Assembly (NCBI GenBank): GCA_027943335.1
Contig: BSBK01002160.1
Location: 253,001 to 317,000, forward strand
Length of the DNA stretch: 64,000 nt
Source: Chamaecyparis obtusa
Lineage: Eukaryota > Streptophyta > Pinopsida > Cupressales > Cupressaceae
Direction of reading: 5' to 3'
Below are positions 23,117 through 33,599 of this stretch, one piece after another (position 1 is the first letter of the stretch; every line of letters starts with the position of its first letter). Under the pieces are notes generated by a model. That model worked only from the letters and a program-made list of their open reading frames with translations. It did not search any database and was not told where the DNA came from. Both the position numbers and the translations under genes were made by a program.

Positions 23117-23500
23117 AGGTACAGAGATTACAAGGATAAAGATAAGAAATCCTCTTATATTGCAGAAGAAGAAACTAATAGTGATAGTGATGATTTTGAT
23201 ATTGAAGTAGTCTATGTTGCTATGAAAGATTATTCTAATGAGGATGAGAAAACAACAATTATTTCTTATGTGAGTAAAGGTGATAAATGGATTATTGATA
23301 GTGGTTTCTCACATCACATGAATGGTGATAAAAGTAAATTTGAAACCCTGGATCATTACAAAGGTAAGAGTGTTAAGTTTGGTAATGATGCACCATGTCC
23401 TGTGAAAGGTAAAGGATTAATTAAATTAAATGATAAGATCACATGTGAAAATGCCTATTGGGTTGAAGGTCTTAACTATAATCTGTCAAGTTTTGCATAG
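23117..23500 (+). pseudogene. Copia aspartic protease
   Basis: Same frame as gag. After an acidic linker the sequence KWIIDSGFSHHMNGDKSKFE carries the catalytic D-S-G with the unusual following Phe (normally Ala), then the HHM signature of copia proteases. KSVKFGNDAPCPVKGKG and NAYWVEGLNYNLSS match the C-terminal half. A TAG at 23498 interrupts the path into the gag-pre-integrase region. Confidence 0.85.
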
Positions 23501-24653
23501 CTTAATAGCACTGGTTACCGAGTAGAATTTCATCACAGGAAGGATAAAATATTTGATGTTGCTGGTGAACTAATTGGAACTGGAGAACAAACTAGAGGTA
23601 ATTTGTTCTATCTATATCTATCTAAAGAGACATGTTTGTTTGCACAATTTGATGATGTTTGGTTATGGCATAAGAGGCTATGTCATGTTAACTTTGACAA
23701 TTTGGTGAGTATTAGTAAAAAGAAGAAAGTTAGAGGTTTGCCAAGATTGAAGAAACCTGATAATGTAATGTGTAAACAATGTCAGTTGGGTAAAATGACT
23801 AAGTCTAGTTTCAAGAGCAAAACATTTACTTGTGAGAATGCTTTGGATTTGGTTCATATTGACCTTTGTGGACCTATGGATGTACAAAGCTATTGTGGTG
23901 CTAAGTATTTTATTCTGTTTGTTGATGACTACACTAGGATGGTGACTGTAATGTTTTTTCAAAGAAAAATCTGATGCATTTCAATTGTTTAAGTGGTATT
24001 TGGCAAAAGTTGAAGAAGAAATAGGTAGAAGCCTGAAATGTTTGAGACCTGACCGAGGTGGAGAGTTTATACCAAATGAGTTCAATCTATTCTGCAATGA
24101 TAGAGGAATCAAGAGACAAATGTCTGCACCTATAACACCTCCACAGAATGGTATAGCTGAGAGGAGAAACAAATCTATTATGGATTGTGCAAGGACACTA
24201 ATGATCAAGAAGAATGTTACACAAAAGTACAGGAGAGAAGTTGTAAGAACAACCATTTATACCCTAAACCAAGTACAAATCAAGAAAGGTACAAATGTTA
24301 CACCTTATGAATTATGGCATGGATATGCACCTAATGTGAAATACTTTAGAATCTTTGGGAGTAAATTCTATATACTGAAGGACAACAAAAATGGCAAGTT
24401 TGATACAAAAAGTGATGAAGGCATATTCCTAGGTTATTCCACAAAGAGTAAGGCTTATAAGTGTTTCAATTCTAACACTAACAAAATTGTGGAAAGTGCA
24501 AAGGTGAGAGTTGATGAATATGTAGAGAAAAATGAACAAGAAGGAAAAAGAGAACCTGAAGACTGTAGAAGTTTTATCTATATGGAAAAAGGAGAGGCAA
24601 GTAACACACTTGTACCAGATGCAGAGTCATGGGTAAGCAATATCGAGCATTAG
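23501..24653 (+). pseudogene. Copia integrase, with frameshift
   Basis: The gag-pre-integrase part has the zinc-binding HHCC signature: WLWHKRLCHVNF then CKQCQLGKM (about 23660-23800). The core follows: LVHIDLCGPMD (first catalytic Asp), KYFILFVDDYTR, then after a frameshift near 23966-23985, RPDRGGEF (second Asp) and NGIAERRNK (Glu). The DDE triad can still be read across two frames. YELWHGYAPNVKYFRIFGS marks the C-terminal region. A TAG at 24651 ends this piece. The enzyme would have joined element cDNA to host DNA in the nucleus. Confidence 0.9.
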
Positions 24654-25907
24654 GAGGATGATGTCAAGCATCAGGAGGATGTTGCTGAGCATCAGGAGGA
24701 TGTTGTCAAGAAATCAGAAGCAAAATCTGATAATTTTCATGATATACCTGAAGAGCAAGGAGAAAGGAAATCTGAACCTACATTGGCACAGTATGTAAGA
24801 AGACATCATAAGCTTGAGAAAATCATTGGAGACAAGGAAACTAGAGTTCTGACCAGAAGTAAGTTGAAAGACCCTACATGTTTATTATGTTATTTTGAGC
24901 CTAAGACAATAAAAGATGCTTTGGAAAATGAAGACTGGATTGAAGCTATGAATGAAGAAATAGATCAAATAGAAAAGAATGATACCTAGACTCTGGTGCC
25001 GAGACCAGAAAACAAGAATGTTATTGGAACAAAATGGGTATTCAGAAACAAGCTTAATGAACATGGACAAGTCACAAGGAATAAGGCAAGGTTGGTATGC
25101 AAAGGTTATGCACAAGAAGAAGGAATAGACTATGGGGAAATATTTACCCCTATAGCGAGATTAGGAGTGAGAACTCTACTTGCATATGTTGCTTATAGAA
25201 ATTTCAAGGTATACCAAATGGATGTTAAGTCTGCATTTTTGAATGTTATATTAGAAGTATACATTGAACAACCTGAAGGATTTGTTGATCTAGACAAGAA
25301 AAATATGGTTTGCAAACTAAACAAAGCGTTGTATGGATTGAAGCAAGCCCCTAGAGCATGGTATGAGAGGCTACACAATTACTTGATAAAGATTGGCTTT
25401 ACAAAGACAAATGACAACAACAATCTGTACATGAAAGCTGAAGAAGGTAAAGGTATTTTGTTACCTGAAATTTTTGTAGATGATATCATATTTGGAGGAC
25501 AAGATGCCCTATATTAGAAATTTCCAAATGAGATGCAAACTGAGTTTGAGATGTCTATATTTGGTGAGATCAAATTCTTTGTTGGTTTACAAGTATATCA
25601 GATGGAGAAAGGTATCTTTATGACACAATCTAAATATGTTAAAGAGATACTAAAAACTTTTGGAATGGAGGATTCAAGGCCAGTGAGTACTCCTATGGCT
25701 ACTAGACATAAACTATCTAAAATTGATGATAGTACTGAAGTAAATCAAACCTTGTACATATCCATGAGTGGAAAGCTACAATATGTTGTTCACAATAGAC
25801 CAGATATAGCCCTAGAAGTTGGTATTGTGGCAATATTCTTTGCCAATCCTAAAGAAAATCACATGATGGCTTTGAAGAGAATACTGAGATATCTGAAAGG
25901 GACATAA
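24654..25907 (+). pseudogene. Copia reverse transcriptase (RVT_2)
   Basis: The region opens with Asp/Glu/His-rich repeats (VKHQEDVAEHQEDVVKKSE, about 24660-24715), then the RT lead-in DALENEDWIEAMNEEIDQIE. RT proper begins near 24990 with [55 protein letters not shown] and the active-site FVDDI (the usual motif is Y-x-D-D). After stops at 24987, 25515 and 25905 it continues with GRPVSTPM-like SRPVSTPMATRH and NRPDIALEVG. All RVT_2 blocks are present in order, but three stops break it. Confidence 0.92.
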
Positions 25908-26426
25908 GAGTATGGATTGTACTACAAGAAGAATGAGAAATTTGAACTAAGAGTCTACACTGATGCAGATTGGACAGGAAATGTTGATGATAGAAAAAGT
26001 ACAAGTGGTGGAGATTTCTTTCTTGGACAGAGGTTAGTCTCCTGGACAAGCAAGAAACAAAACTACATTTCCCAATCTACAGCAGAAGCTGAGTATGTAG
26101 CAGTTGTAATAAACTGTTCAAATCTGGTATGGATCAAGCAATTGTTGAAAGGTATGAAAGAAGAGATCACTGAACCAGTTGTTATATTCTGTGGTAACAT
26201 AAGTTCTATCAACATATCAAATAATCCAGTGATGCACACAAAGACCAAACATATTGCTATCAAGTATCATTACTTGAGGGAATTGGTACAAGATAAAGAA
26301 GTGAGAATGGAATATGTGAATACAAAGGAACAACTAGCAGACATATTCACAAAAGCTTTACCTAAGGATGCTCATGAATATCTTAGAGGTAAATTAGGGG
26401 TGCTTCCCCTAATTGAGGTTTCCTAG
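25908..26426 (+). pseudogene. Copia RNase H and C-terminus
   Basis: ELRVYTDADWTGNVDDRKST is the copia RNase H start with the catalytic Asp in TDADW. SWTSKKQNYISQSTAEAEYV follows, with the Glu of the active site, then MHTKTKHIAIKYHYLRELV and EQLADIFTKALPKD, the usual end of plant copia polyproteins. The TAG at 26424 is probably the original stop, since the last residues (GKLGVLPLIEVS) match typical termini. This stretch is open for 169 codons, the best preserved part of pol. Confidence 0.9.
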
Positions 26427-26889
26427 TCAAGCTAGGAGCACTGCATCAAATGTGCTGCACAAAGTATCTGACAAATTGATGCAGGAAAGGTCACACTTTA
26501 GGAGTTTCCTAGAGTTGTGAAAAGTACAACAAAGCTAATAAATAGTCATAAGAAAGATGGCAGAGGGAAAAATACTGATATTGAACTAACAAGATGATAT
26601 CTACATATAAAATATGTAAGTTCTAGAAACTTCTTTGGCATTATTGTCAAAGAGGGAGAGATTTAGATGAAAACACATCAAGAGGGAGATATTCAGATAA
26701 AGAGAGAGATAGAAAAGATTCAGAGGGAGTAACTGTGTGAACGGTCAAGCAAGCAGGCTAAGTGGTTAAGAATCAGAGTGAAGCTAAGGATATTATAAAT
26801 ATTTCTGATGCAATGACAAATTTTTGGATTGGTTGGTAAATCATGTGTTATTCATATGGTGTTGCCATCAATGCCAAAGAGGGAGATTG
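26427..26889 (+). other. Copia 3' untranslated interior ending in polypurine tract
   Basis: Non-coding, purine-rich sequence with repeated AGAGGGAGA phrases (26650-26740). It ends in CCAAAGAGGGAGAT (26876-26889) directly before the LTR, the polypurine tract that primes plus-strand synthesis. Confidence 0.85.
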
Positions 26890-28402
26890 TTAGAAACTGC
26901 AATTGAAGAAATTGTTGTATTGCCATTGATGTCAAACCTTAACTGGTAAGATAGTTTCTACCTAAGAAAGTAATATATCTATTCATTGATGAAAAGGATT
27001 AGGGCAAGGGAGATAACAATAGAACCTAGGGAAATATTGATTTATTTGATACTTCAACGAGTACTTGATTATTTGGCACAATGTTAAGATAATGTATTGT
27101 TTATCTAAGTAAGAAGAAAGACTGAAGAAGTAGGCCTAATCAAGTAAAATTGAAGAAATCTAGTTTAAACCGAGTGATGTTAGTGTCGACTGAGCGCCAG
27201 TATATGCTAAGTAACTTTAGTGTTGACCGAACATCAGGAAATTTTGAGTGACAGGAAATTACTGAGCAAGCCAGTGTTAGCCGAGGAAGACAGTTTGAAG
27301 AGATGATTGAGTTACGCAGTGATGACTAAGGAGATGAACACAATATTGACTGGGTGTCAGTAATTTACATTTGGAGGAAGAATTCAGATTCCCAGCCAAC
27401 ACAGTTGAATTCTTAGGTTATGTAAATTGTGTTGACTTTATTAATTAATTGTATGGAGAATTTAATGCATGGTAAATCATTTTGTTATGGATTCAATGAG
27501 GAGATTGAAGATGTTTCTAGAAGGATGGATGAAAAACTTAAATGTTGGAAGGATTCGATGAATCTGACCTAAACCTAAGATCTATGGAGGAGATTAAGAG
27601 GCAAAAGATGGATCTACCTATTGAAGAGGTATAAAGGAAAACCTAAGTGTGAGGTTACAGAGTATGTTGGAGTTGTTGTTATTGACTGATTAGTCTAAGA
27701 AGAACGCTGAAGGTGAAGAAGTTGATCAGATTTGTGATTGCTTGAAGTGAATTCTGAGCAGATTAGAGATGGAGATGGAAATGGAACTCGATCAATAAAT
27801 CAACATATATGTGCGAATTGGATATGTTATTTGCAAAGTGAGTTGTATTTTTTTCAAATCAGAAACTACTACTACTTTCTAACCATTGTATCAGTCTAAA
27901 TCCTTTAATCAAGGTTGATCTAACAGTCATTATTTAAATCCTTTAATCAAGGTGGCATTCTAATGGAATGTACTTAAGTCTTCTAACAACGCCACTCCTA
28001 ACAGGGTGATTGAAATCCTTTAACAAGTTCACACCTAGCAGTGTGTTTGTAAACCTTTAACAAGGTTGGCTTTTCAAAGAGCTCACTTCAGAAGAGTAAA
28101 AATATCAGTAACATGTTACAAAGTGATTTTTCCCAAATTGGGTTTCCACTATAAATCCTGGTGCTATACTTGTGTGAATGTTTTCATGTGTATGTTTTAT
28201 ATTCTGCAAGACAAATACTATTGGACAGTGGACTGCATGTTATATATTTCTGGTATGTATATTCTTTAGAGACCGAGTTGTGTTGGTGATTAGATCTGAG
28301 ATCGTTGAAGTGTTTAAAATTTCAATTGGTACTTCTGGACCTGAGAACAATTGATTCACCCCCCCCCCCCCCACCCTTTTGTTGTTCTAAATTATATTAA
28401 CA
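26890..28402 (+). repeat. 3' LTR of the copia element
   Basis: From TGTTAGAAACTGC to ATATTAACA, 1513 bp, pairing with 20606-22147. A C-run at about 28358-28372 is expanded relative to the 5' copy. The 3' LTR is followed at once by the target duplication ATGTA. Confidence 0.95.
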
Positions 28403-28452
28403 ATGTAATCCATTTGAACCTATATGGTTTTGTTATGCCCCTCTATAATAAA
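28403..28452 (+). repeat. 50-bp satellite remnant between two retrotransposons
   Basis: After the ATGTA duplication the sequence ATCCATTTGAACCTATATGG through GCCCCTCTATAATA is the satellite unit continuing from 20605. It is cut again at 28452 by the next element and resumes at 33600. Confidence 0.9.
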
Positions 28453-28953
28453 TGTAAGAATTTGCCTAAGGCAAAGAATGAACGCCAAGATCTAGAAGCT
28501 CAAGAGATAGCACAAGATACGCAAAATATGATATGATCCAATGACCAAATAATGAATAATATATTGATTGAATTGATTGAATGATACAATGTAGGAATGC
28601 CTCAATTAATAGGCAATGCATGATAACTAGAAGATATGCAAGTGATAAGCTATCAACTAGACATGGTGGAATCACATGTCCACCAAAGGTGGATCATCCT
28701 CCATTGTACATCAAAGTATGTGCAACATGTGCAACAATGAGAGGATGATAATGTGATAAGAGCACTAAAGGTGGATCTCACACACAAAGAGGTATGTGAT
28801 GACAACTATCATACCTAAAGTAGAAATTCTCCTAACCATGTGCTAAAATAAAATGCAAACTCGTAAGTGTCACAATGACAACTAATATGCAAATGCATTA
28901 TCCTAAGTAAACTTTAGTAAAGTGTAATTAGTGAATATTTAATTACACCAACA
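28453..28953 (-). repeat. 3' LTR of the gag-only copia element
   Basis: On the plus strand it reads TGTAAGAATTTGCC to TTACACCAACA, 501 bp, the same length as its partner at 33099-33599. The minus strand is the element's sense strand. Confidence 0.95.
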
Positions 28954-28970
28954 CACCCCCCCCCCCCCTT
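28954..28970 (-). promoter_or_regulatory. Polypurine tract of the gag-only copia element
   Basis: On the minus strand AAGGGGGGGGGGGGGTG immediately precedes the 3' LTR start TGTTGGTG, the expected place for the plus-strand primer. Confidence 0.8.
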
Positions 28971-29411
28971 AAGTGCAACTTAGGGGAATGCACTTAAGCT
29001 CACAATGCAAGATGGGTTCCAACTACTAGGCCATGTTAGGTACCCATGTACAATATGCAAGAGCAATAGATAATGCAATCTCTCATAAAGCAGATAAAGA
29101 GGGAAAACCTCATGGGAAAAACCCTCCCCCAAAAAGAGAGATAAATACAATAATAGAATATGAGAGAGAAGACCTCATGTGAGGAAAATATCCCCCCCAT
29201 AAGAGAGAAGTAGTGGAAGAGAGACCAAGTAGCCCCCCCTCAATGTCGAATGAACAACAATGGTAGATGCTCCAGGCTTGATGTAGAAACTGCTCCATGA
29301 GTGTAGAACAACATTCTTCCCCTTAGGAAGAAACAAGACCAAAGGTGAATATATGAAGCATCCTCCCAAATCTACAGGAAGAAACCTCAAAATGTATGGA
29401 ATCTCTAAAAC
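28971..29411 (-). other. 3' untranslated interior of the gag-only copia element
   Basis: No domain is recognisable between the end of the long ORF and the polypurine tract. Open stretches on the minus strand here have no protein-like motif. Confidence 0.6.
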
Positions 29412-31379
29412 CTACTCAAGTTTCCCCATGTCAATGCTGAAAGGTGCCTCCTCCAAATCATGTGTCCTAGGCCACTCTACTAAAAAAGACAAATCAGGAT
29501 CAACTGAGGATGAATGTAGAACATGTACCAAAGACCCAAGTATCTCCTTTGAAGAGAAAGTGACCTCCTGCAATTGTTGTATCAAAGTATCCACAATCAT
29601 GTCACCCTCGAAAGAATGATCAAGTGGAGAATGAAGATGAGCATCAACATGTTCCCTCGCAACAACTGAAGAAGGATCATCTTCAACAAAGAGAAGATGA
29701 ATATCATCAATAAAGTCTCCCAAATCTGAAATGTAGGACTCCACAAACAAACCTGCAATGTTTGTCAAGTAGTCATCCCATGGAACCAAGTCTGGAAGAC
29801 AATGAATATCCTGTTGCACTGAAGTACCTAAACCCATGGTTGTGTGAATGCAAGTGTCATCAGGAGCAAGAGTAGAAGTAGTCTCAATAGGAGGAGATGA
29901 AATGGAAGGCTCAAGAACTTGATCAGGAGTGAGAATACCCAAGTTCAAGTAGCCAAAACTCTCCTCAAAATCTGAATCATCACTGTAATCGTGATCATAT
30001 GCTAAAGAATCACTGTTTGAAGAATCAATGTCATCAAGAGGAACAAAATCTGCAAAGGAGTACAACCGAGAAGAGTGATCCACTATCCCAGTAGCAATAA
30101 CTGCTCCACTCTCCAAGTCCTTGATGAAAACTGAATTAGGTGTAAATTCCACAGTCTTCTTTGTAGCACCATTTGTGATTTGATAGATAGAAAGAAGGTT
30201 ATTGGTCAAGTGTGGAACACACAATACATCATTGAAGTGTCCCTCTCTAACATCAATACTTCATTTCCCAATCACATTCATGCAAGTGTGATTGCCCATC
30301 AAAATAGGTGGACCTTTGCAAGGCTCAAATGATGAAAACATGGATTGTGAAGAAGCCATATGATGAGAAGCCCCTGAATCTAGAAGCCATCTACTTGAAT
30401 TGGGACTTGAAGAAGCATATAAAGCTTGTCCTTTTTGAGTGACAAATGTGTGACCCTTTCCTTTATCTTTTTCTAAATTTGGTGAAGAAGAGGTTGAGGT
30501 AGACATCTTGGAAGGAAAATTGATGTTGTTCTTGACAAGAAGATTCTCCAATTCATCAATGTCCTTATAACAAAAGTGTTCTTCATGTCCATCCTTTTTG
30601 CAATATGCACAAAGCCGCTTCTTCTTTGAAGATTCACCCTTTTGAGGTGATGTAGAGGTGTCATGTTGTGTGGAATTTGATTTTGTACCTTCTTGTTGAG
30701 ACTTAGACTTCCAATTCTTCTTCTTCTTTTGACTTTGATTGCCTTGACTCTCATGATTAGCCACCAATGCCTTGGAAGTTGAAGAATTGAGAATCCCCAT
30801 ACTCATCAATTTTTCTTGTTCTAAGACCAACATTTTTGAAAATGACTCAAATGAAGGCTTAATGAAGGCACTACCCATGGTCAACTTGTGAGTATTGTAA
30901 CTTGAAACAAAAGTTGCATATTTAGGAGGAAGATGTTTCAACAAGTGACTAACCAACTTCGCATCCTTCATGGGACTACCACAATCATTAATTTGTGCTC
31001 TATAATCATTGACTTTGTTGAGATAATCTTGGATTGTGTCAAAATTCATGGGCTCTAATTTGAGGAGATCAGTCTCAATTTTGAATCCCATTTCTTCATC
31101 CACTTGACCAAACAACTCTGTAAGTTTATCCCAAGCATCTCTAACATCATTTATGGTTTTGATGTGATACATGATAGCTTCAGAAATATTCTCTCTTAAG
31201 ACTCCTAAAGCTTTAAAAAATTTGCATGACCAATTACCTACTACAACAGTATCATCATCGGCGGGTTTTTTAATTGTACCATCCACATAAGGATTTAAAC
31301 CTCTAACCATTAACTTGCTCCATACATTATCTTTTCATGTAGCATAGTTATGTGGAGTTAGTTTTGCAATAGAACTCAT
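29412..31379 (-). pseudogene. Copia gag-protease with acidic C-terminal extension; two in-frame stops
   Basis: One minus-strand frame of about 655 codons runs from an ATG at 31379 to 29412, broken only by TGA at 31337-31335 and TGA at 30263-30261. Gag includes MYHIKTINDVRDAWDKLTEL and DYLNKVNDYRAQINDCG. A zinc knuckle with all four ligands (CAYCKKDGHEEHFC) precedes protease WLLDSGASHHMASS with intact D-S-G-A. After the second stop come VLCVPHLTNNLLSIYQITNG and SRLYSFADF, the end of protease into pre-integrase. Then an Asp/Ser-rich tail of about 200 residues (from PLDDIDSSNSDS) replaces all of pol. I recognise no domain in the tail. Confidence 0.85.
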
Positions 31380-32295
31380 GATGCAAAATGAAAAGAGCAC
31401 AAGAAGGAGAGAGAAACCAACACATAGGACAGCCCCCCAATTCACTCAATCAAAGAACCCCCCCCCCAAAAAAAAAAATGATGATTTTGGCACTTTATAG
31501 CTAGTGCGTGTACAATTGCCACTTGACAAAATGGATCAAAGTGGACTTCTAATTTTGATATTTACAACATAAAATATGAAGCTATAACAGACTCAAGAAG
31601 ATAGGACATATGATCCCTCAAAGATCTAATCAATTACAAGTGCCAAAATAGGCCAATATGGACCATATTCTAAAAGTACTATGTCCACTCAAAATTTCTC
31701 CAAATTGATACCAGATATGGAAAGTAGACAAAAAATTATACACTTTCAAAAAAACTTGCACCTGAAAATGTGTCTGTATGAGCCATAACGAAGCCTCTGA
31801 AGTTGCAAAAATAGGGATCAAACAGGTACAGTCACAAAAAAAACAATTTCTACAAAATCCATGATTGAAAACCAAAAATGAACACCACCACTAAAAAGTT
31901 TTAAAAAATTTAGCCAAAACAAAAAAAATGGCACTCAATTTGGAGTCTGGATGACCAAGTTATGGCCTCCCAAAGTCAAACTGTCAAATCAAAACTGCAT
32001 ATGGTGAGGGCTGGAAATTTTTTGAAATCTACTGATGTCACCAATTTTGTGTCTTTAATTTGATGATCAAATAACCATCATGACAGTGCAAATGTGTCCA
32101 GATTTGACGGTCAATCGATTGTCAAATTTAACCTAAAGAAATAATGACAACGCCATGAGCTTAAAATTGACATCTTGGAGACCATCACAACAAATGAGAA
32201 TATGGCCCAATTGACGTCCAAATGGGCGTCAAATTTAACTTCACAAAAGTCTATGAAAAAGCAAAAAAAAATTAAAAATACTAGGTTTTCCTCCT

Positions 32296-32423
32296 GCCAC
32301 GTGGCACTTGGGGATTGGTTGTTGGGCGGATGACGTGCTCTGTCAGGAATCTGTCGCATGCTCTGTCACGTGTCTATTGCTGGCATGTTTCGGTGGTGGT
32401 GGAGGACCAGCAGAGCGTACGTG
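32296..32423 (+). promoter_or_regulatory. Cluster of ACGT-core motifs (G-boxes)
   Basis: CACGTG occurs at 32298-32303, inside the palindrome GCCACGTGGC, and at 32367-32372. ATGACGTG at 32330 and TACGTGGTG near 32418 add two more ACGT cores. bZIP and bHLH factors bind such motifs in plants. The cluster lies 80-200 bp upstream of the USE/TATA pair. Confidence 0.45.
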
Positions 32424-32475
32424 GTGAGCCATGCAGGTGGCTGAGTGGAGGTGGGTGGAGGGTGTGTGGGACTTT

Positions 32476-32517
32476 AGTCCCACATTGACCCTATGCATGG
32501 GATTGGAGCCTTTATAA
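32476..32517 (+). promoter_or_regulatory. snRNA-type promoter: USE plus TATA at Pol III spacing
   Basis: AGTCCCACATTG (32476-32487) matches the plant snRNA upstream sequence element RTCCCACATCG with one change. TTATAA follows at 32512-32517. The 24-bp gap is the spacing known for Pol III-transcribed plant snRNA genes, about ten bases shorter than for Pol II ones. The USE is half of a perfect 8-bp inverted repeat, GTGGGACT-TT-AGTCCCAC (32466-32483). LTR and other plant repeats can carry similar motifs, so function is unproven. Confidence 0.4.
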
Positions 32518-32539
32518 GGCTAAAGGCTCGTGCATATAG

Positions 32540-32721
32540 GAAAGAAGCTCGGGTCCTTTGGACGTCTGTGCACGATCTTTGAGCTCCCATCATTGGATGA
32601 GCCTTGCGTGAGCGAGGAGACCGAGCGCTGCGATTGATCTCTGACCTTTGTATGGTGCGGCTTATCCGTACACTCGACCTGAGATAGAATACAATACGAA
32701 GGCCTAATAGGCCATATTTTT
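32540..32721 (+). ncRNA. Candidate Pol III small RNA gene, family unknown
   Basis: Starting about 25 bp after the TATA box, a GC-richer stretch of about 180 nt ends in a small palindrome GGCCTAATAGGCC (32701-32713) and a run of five T (32717-32721), a minimal Pol III terminator. GCTCGGGTC (32547-32555) can pair with GACCGAGC (32619-32626) with one bulged base, closing an internal domain. I compared it from memory with U6, U3, 7SL and 5S and see no convincing match; no telomere-template-like CCCTAAA is present. It runs opposite to the host retrotransposon. This is a hypothesis from promoter, fold and terminator only. Confidence 0.25.
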
Positions 32722-33085
32722 GCCAGATCCGGAAATAAAAAATTACCCAGATCTGAAAAATAATAAATATTGCAGATCCAAAATAATTGAGGGAAATAGA
32801 AATAAATTCAGATCTGAACGAAAAATTAAACAAATATTACCCAATTTGCAGATCGGGCCTTAGAGGTCTGATTTGCAAAAAAAAAATTTGCCTCAAATTT
32901 GACTTTTGCCCAAGATAGGCAAATTTATAGTCAAAATTTATGGAAATAGCCACCTGGATGCAATGGTGAGATCTGATCTTGCTCAAAAGACTCCCACAAA
33001 ATGCTGATCCCAGATTTGGTTTGTGGCCCTCCAAAAGTTGAAGCAATCAATCGCTCTCCAATGGCTATGCATTGAAGACTCCTTT

Positions 33086-33098
33086 GGCTCTGATACCA
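33086..33098 (-). promoter_or_regulatory. Primer binding site (initiator tRNA-Met type)
   Basis: On the minus strand TGGTATCAGAGCC abuts the LTR end TTCTTACA. It is the same primer class as in the neighbouring copia element. Confidence 0.95.
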
Positions 33099-33599
33099 TG
33101 TAAGAATTTGCCTAAGGCAAAGAATGAACGCTAAGATCTAGAAGCTCAAGAGATAGCACAAGATACGCAAAATATGATATGATCCAATGACCAAATAATG
33201 AATAATAGATTGATTGAATTGATTGATTGATACAATGTAGAAATGCCTCAATATATAGGCAATGCATGATAACTAGAAGATATGCAAGTGATAAGCTATC
33301 AACTAGACATGGTGGAATCACATGTCCACCAAAGGTGGATCATCCTCCAGTGTACATAAAAGTATGTGCAACATGTGCAACAATGAGAGGATGATAATGT
33401 GATAAGAGCACTAAAGGTGGATCTCACACACAAAGAGGTATGTGATGACAACTATCACACCTAAAGTGGAAATTCTCCTAACCATGTCCTAAAATGAAAT
33501 GCAAACTCATAAGTGTCACAATGACAACTAATATGCAAATGCATTATCCTAAGTAAACTTAAGTAAAGTGTAATTAGTGAATATTTAATTACACCAACA
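33099..33599 (-). repeat. 5' LTR of the gag-only copia element
   Basis: 501 bp, from TGTAAGAATTTGCC to ACACCAACA on the plus strand; about 14 differences from 28453-28953. It is flanked on the right by ATAAC. Confidence 0.95.

Larger units (their letters stand above)
20606..28402 (+). mobile_element. Full-structure Ty1/copia LTR retrotransposon, polyprotein broken
   Basis: The 7797-bp element has two long LTRs (20606-22147 and 26890-28402), a tRNA-iMet-type primer site, one gag-protease-integrase-RT-RNase H polyprotein (copia order) disrupted by stops and a frameshift, a polypurine tract and a perfect 5-bp target duplication ATGTA. It sits inside a ~357-bp satellite. Hand comparison of the first ~250 bp of the LTRs gives about 15 differences (roughly 94% identity), so the insertion is old. 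The element cannot encode its own proteins now. Confidence 0.95.
31380..33085 (-). other. Long 5' leader of the gag-only copia element
   Basis: About 1.7 kb separate the primer site from the gag start, long for a copia leader. Most is AT-rich and non-coding (homopolymer C11/A11 at 31450-31472). In contrast 32280-32720 is clearly GC-richer and carries promoter-like motifs in plus orientation (listed separately), suggesting acquired sequence. Confidence 0.6.
28453..33599 (-). mobile_element. Non-autonomous copia-type element with gag-protease ORF only (TR-GAG-like)
   Basis: The 5147-bp element has two 501-bp LTRs (28453-28953, 33099-33599) differing at about 14 positions by hand count (~97% identity), a primer site at 33086-33098, a poly-G tract next to the 3' LTR and flanks ATAAA / ATAAC, which the uninterrupted satellite shows to be one target site with one later change. 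The single ORF covers gag and protease and then runs into an acidic tail; no integrase, RT or RNase H is present. Such elements are known in plants as TR-GAG and depend on enzymes supplied by related elements. Confidence 0.9.

Noticed and set aside
23981..24256. 91-codon minus-strand frame inside the copia integrase
   Set aside because: It is the opposite strand of a clear integrase core.
29353..29619. 88-codon plus-strand frame
   Set aside because: Antisense to the end of the gag-protease ORF of the element at 28453-33599.
32540..32721. Identity as U6, U3, 7SL, 5S or telomerase RNA
   Set aside because: No family-specific core (for example the U6 internal region, 5S boxes or a CCCTAAA template) is visible, so only a generic candidate is reported.
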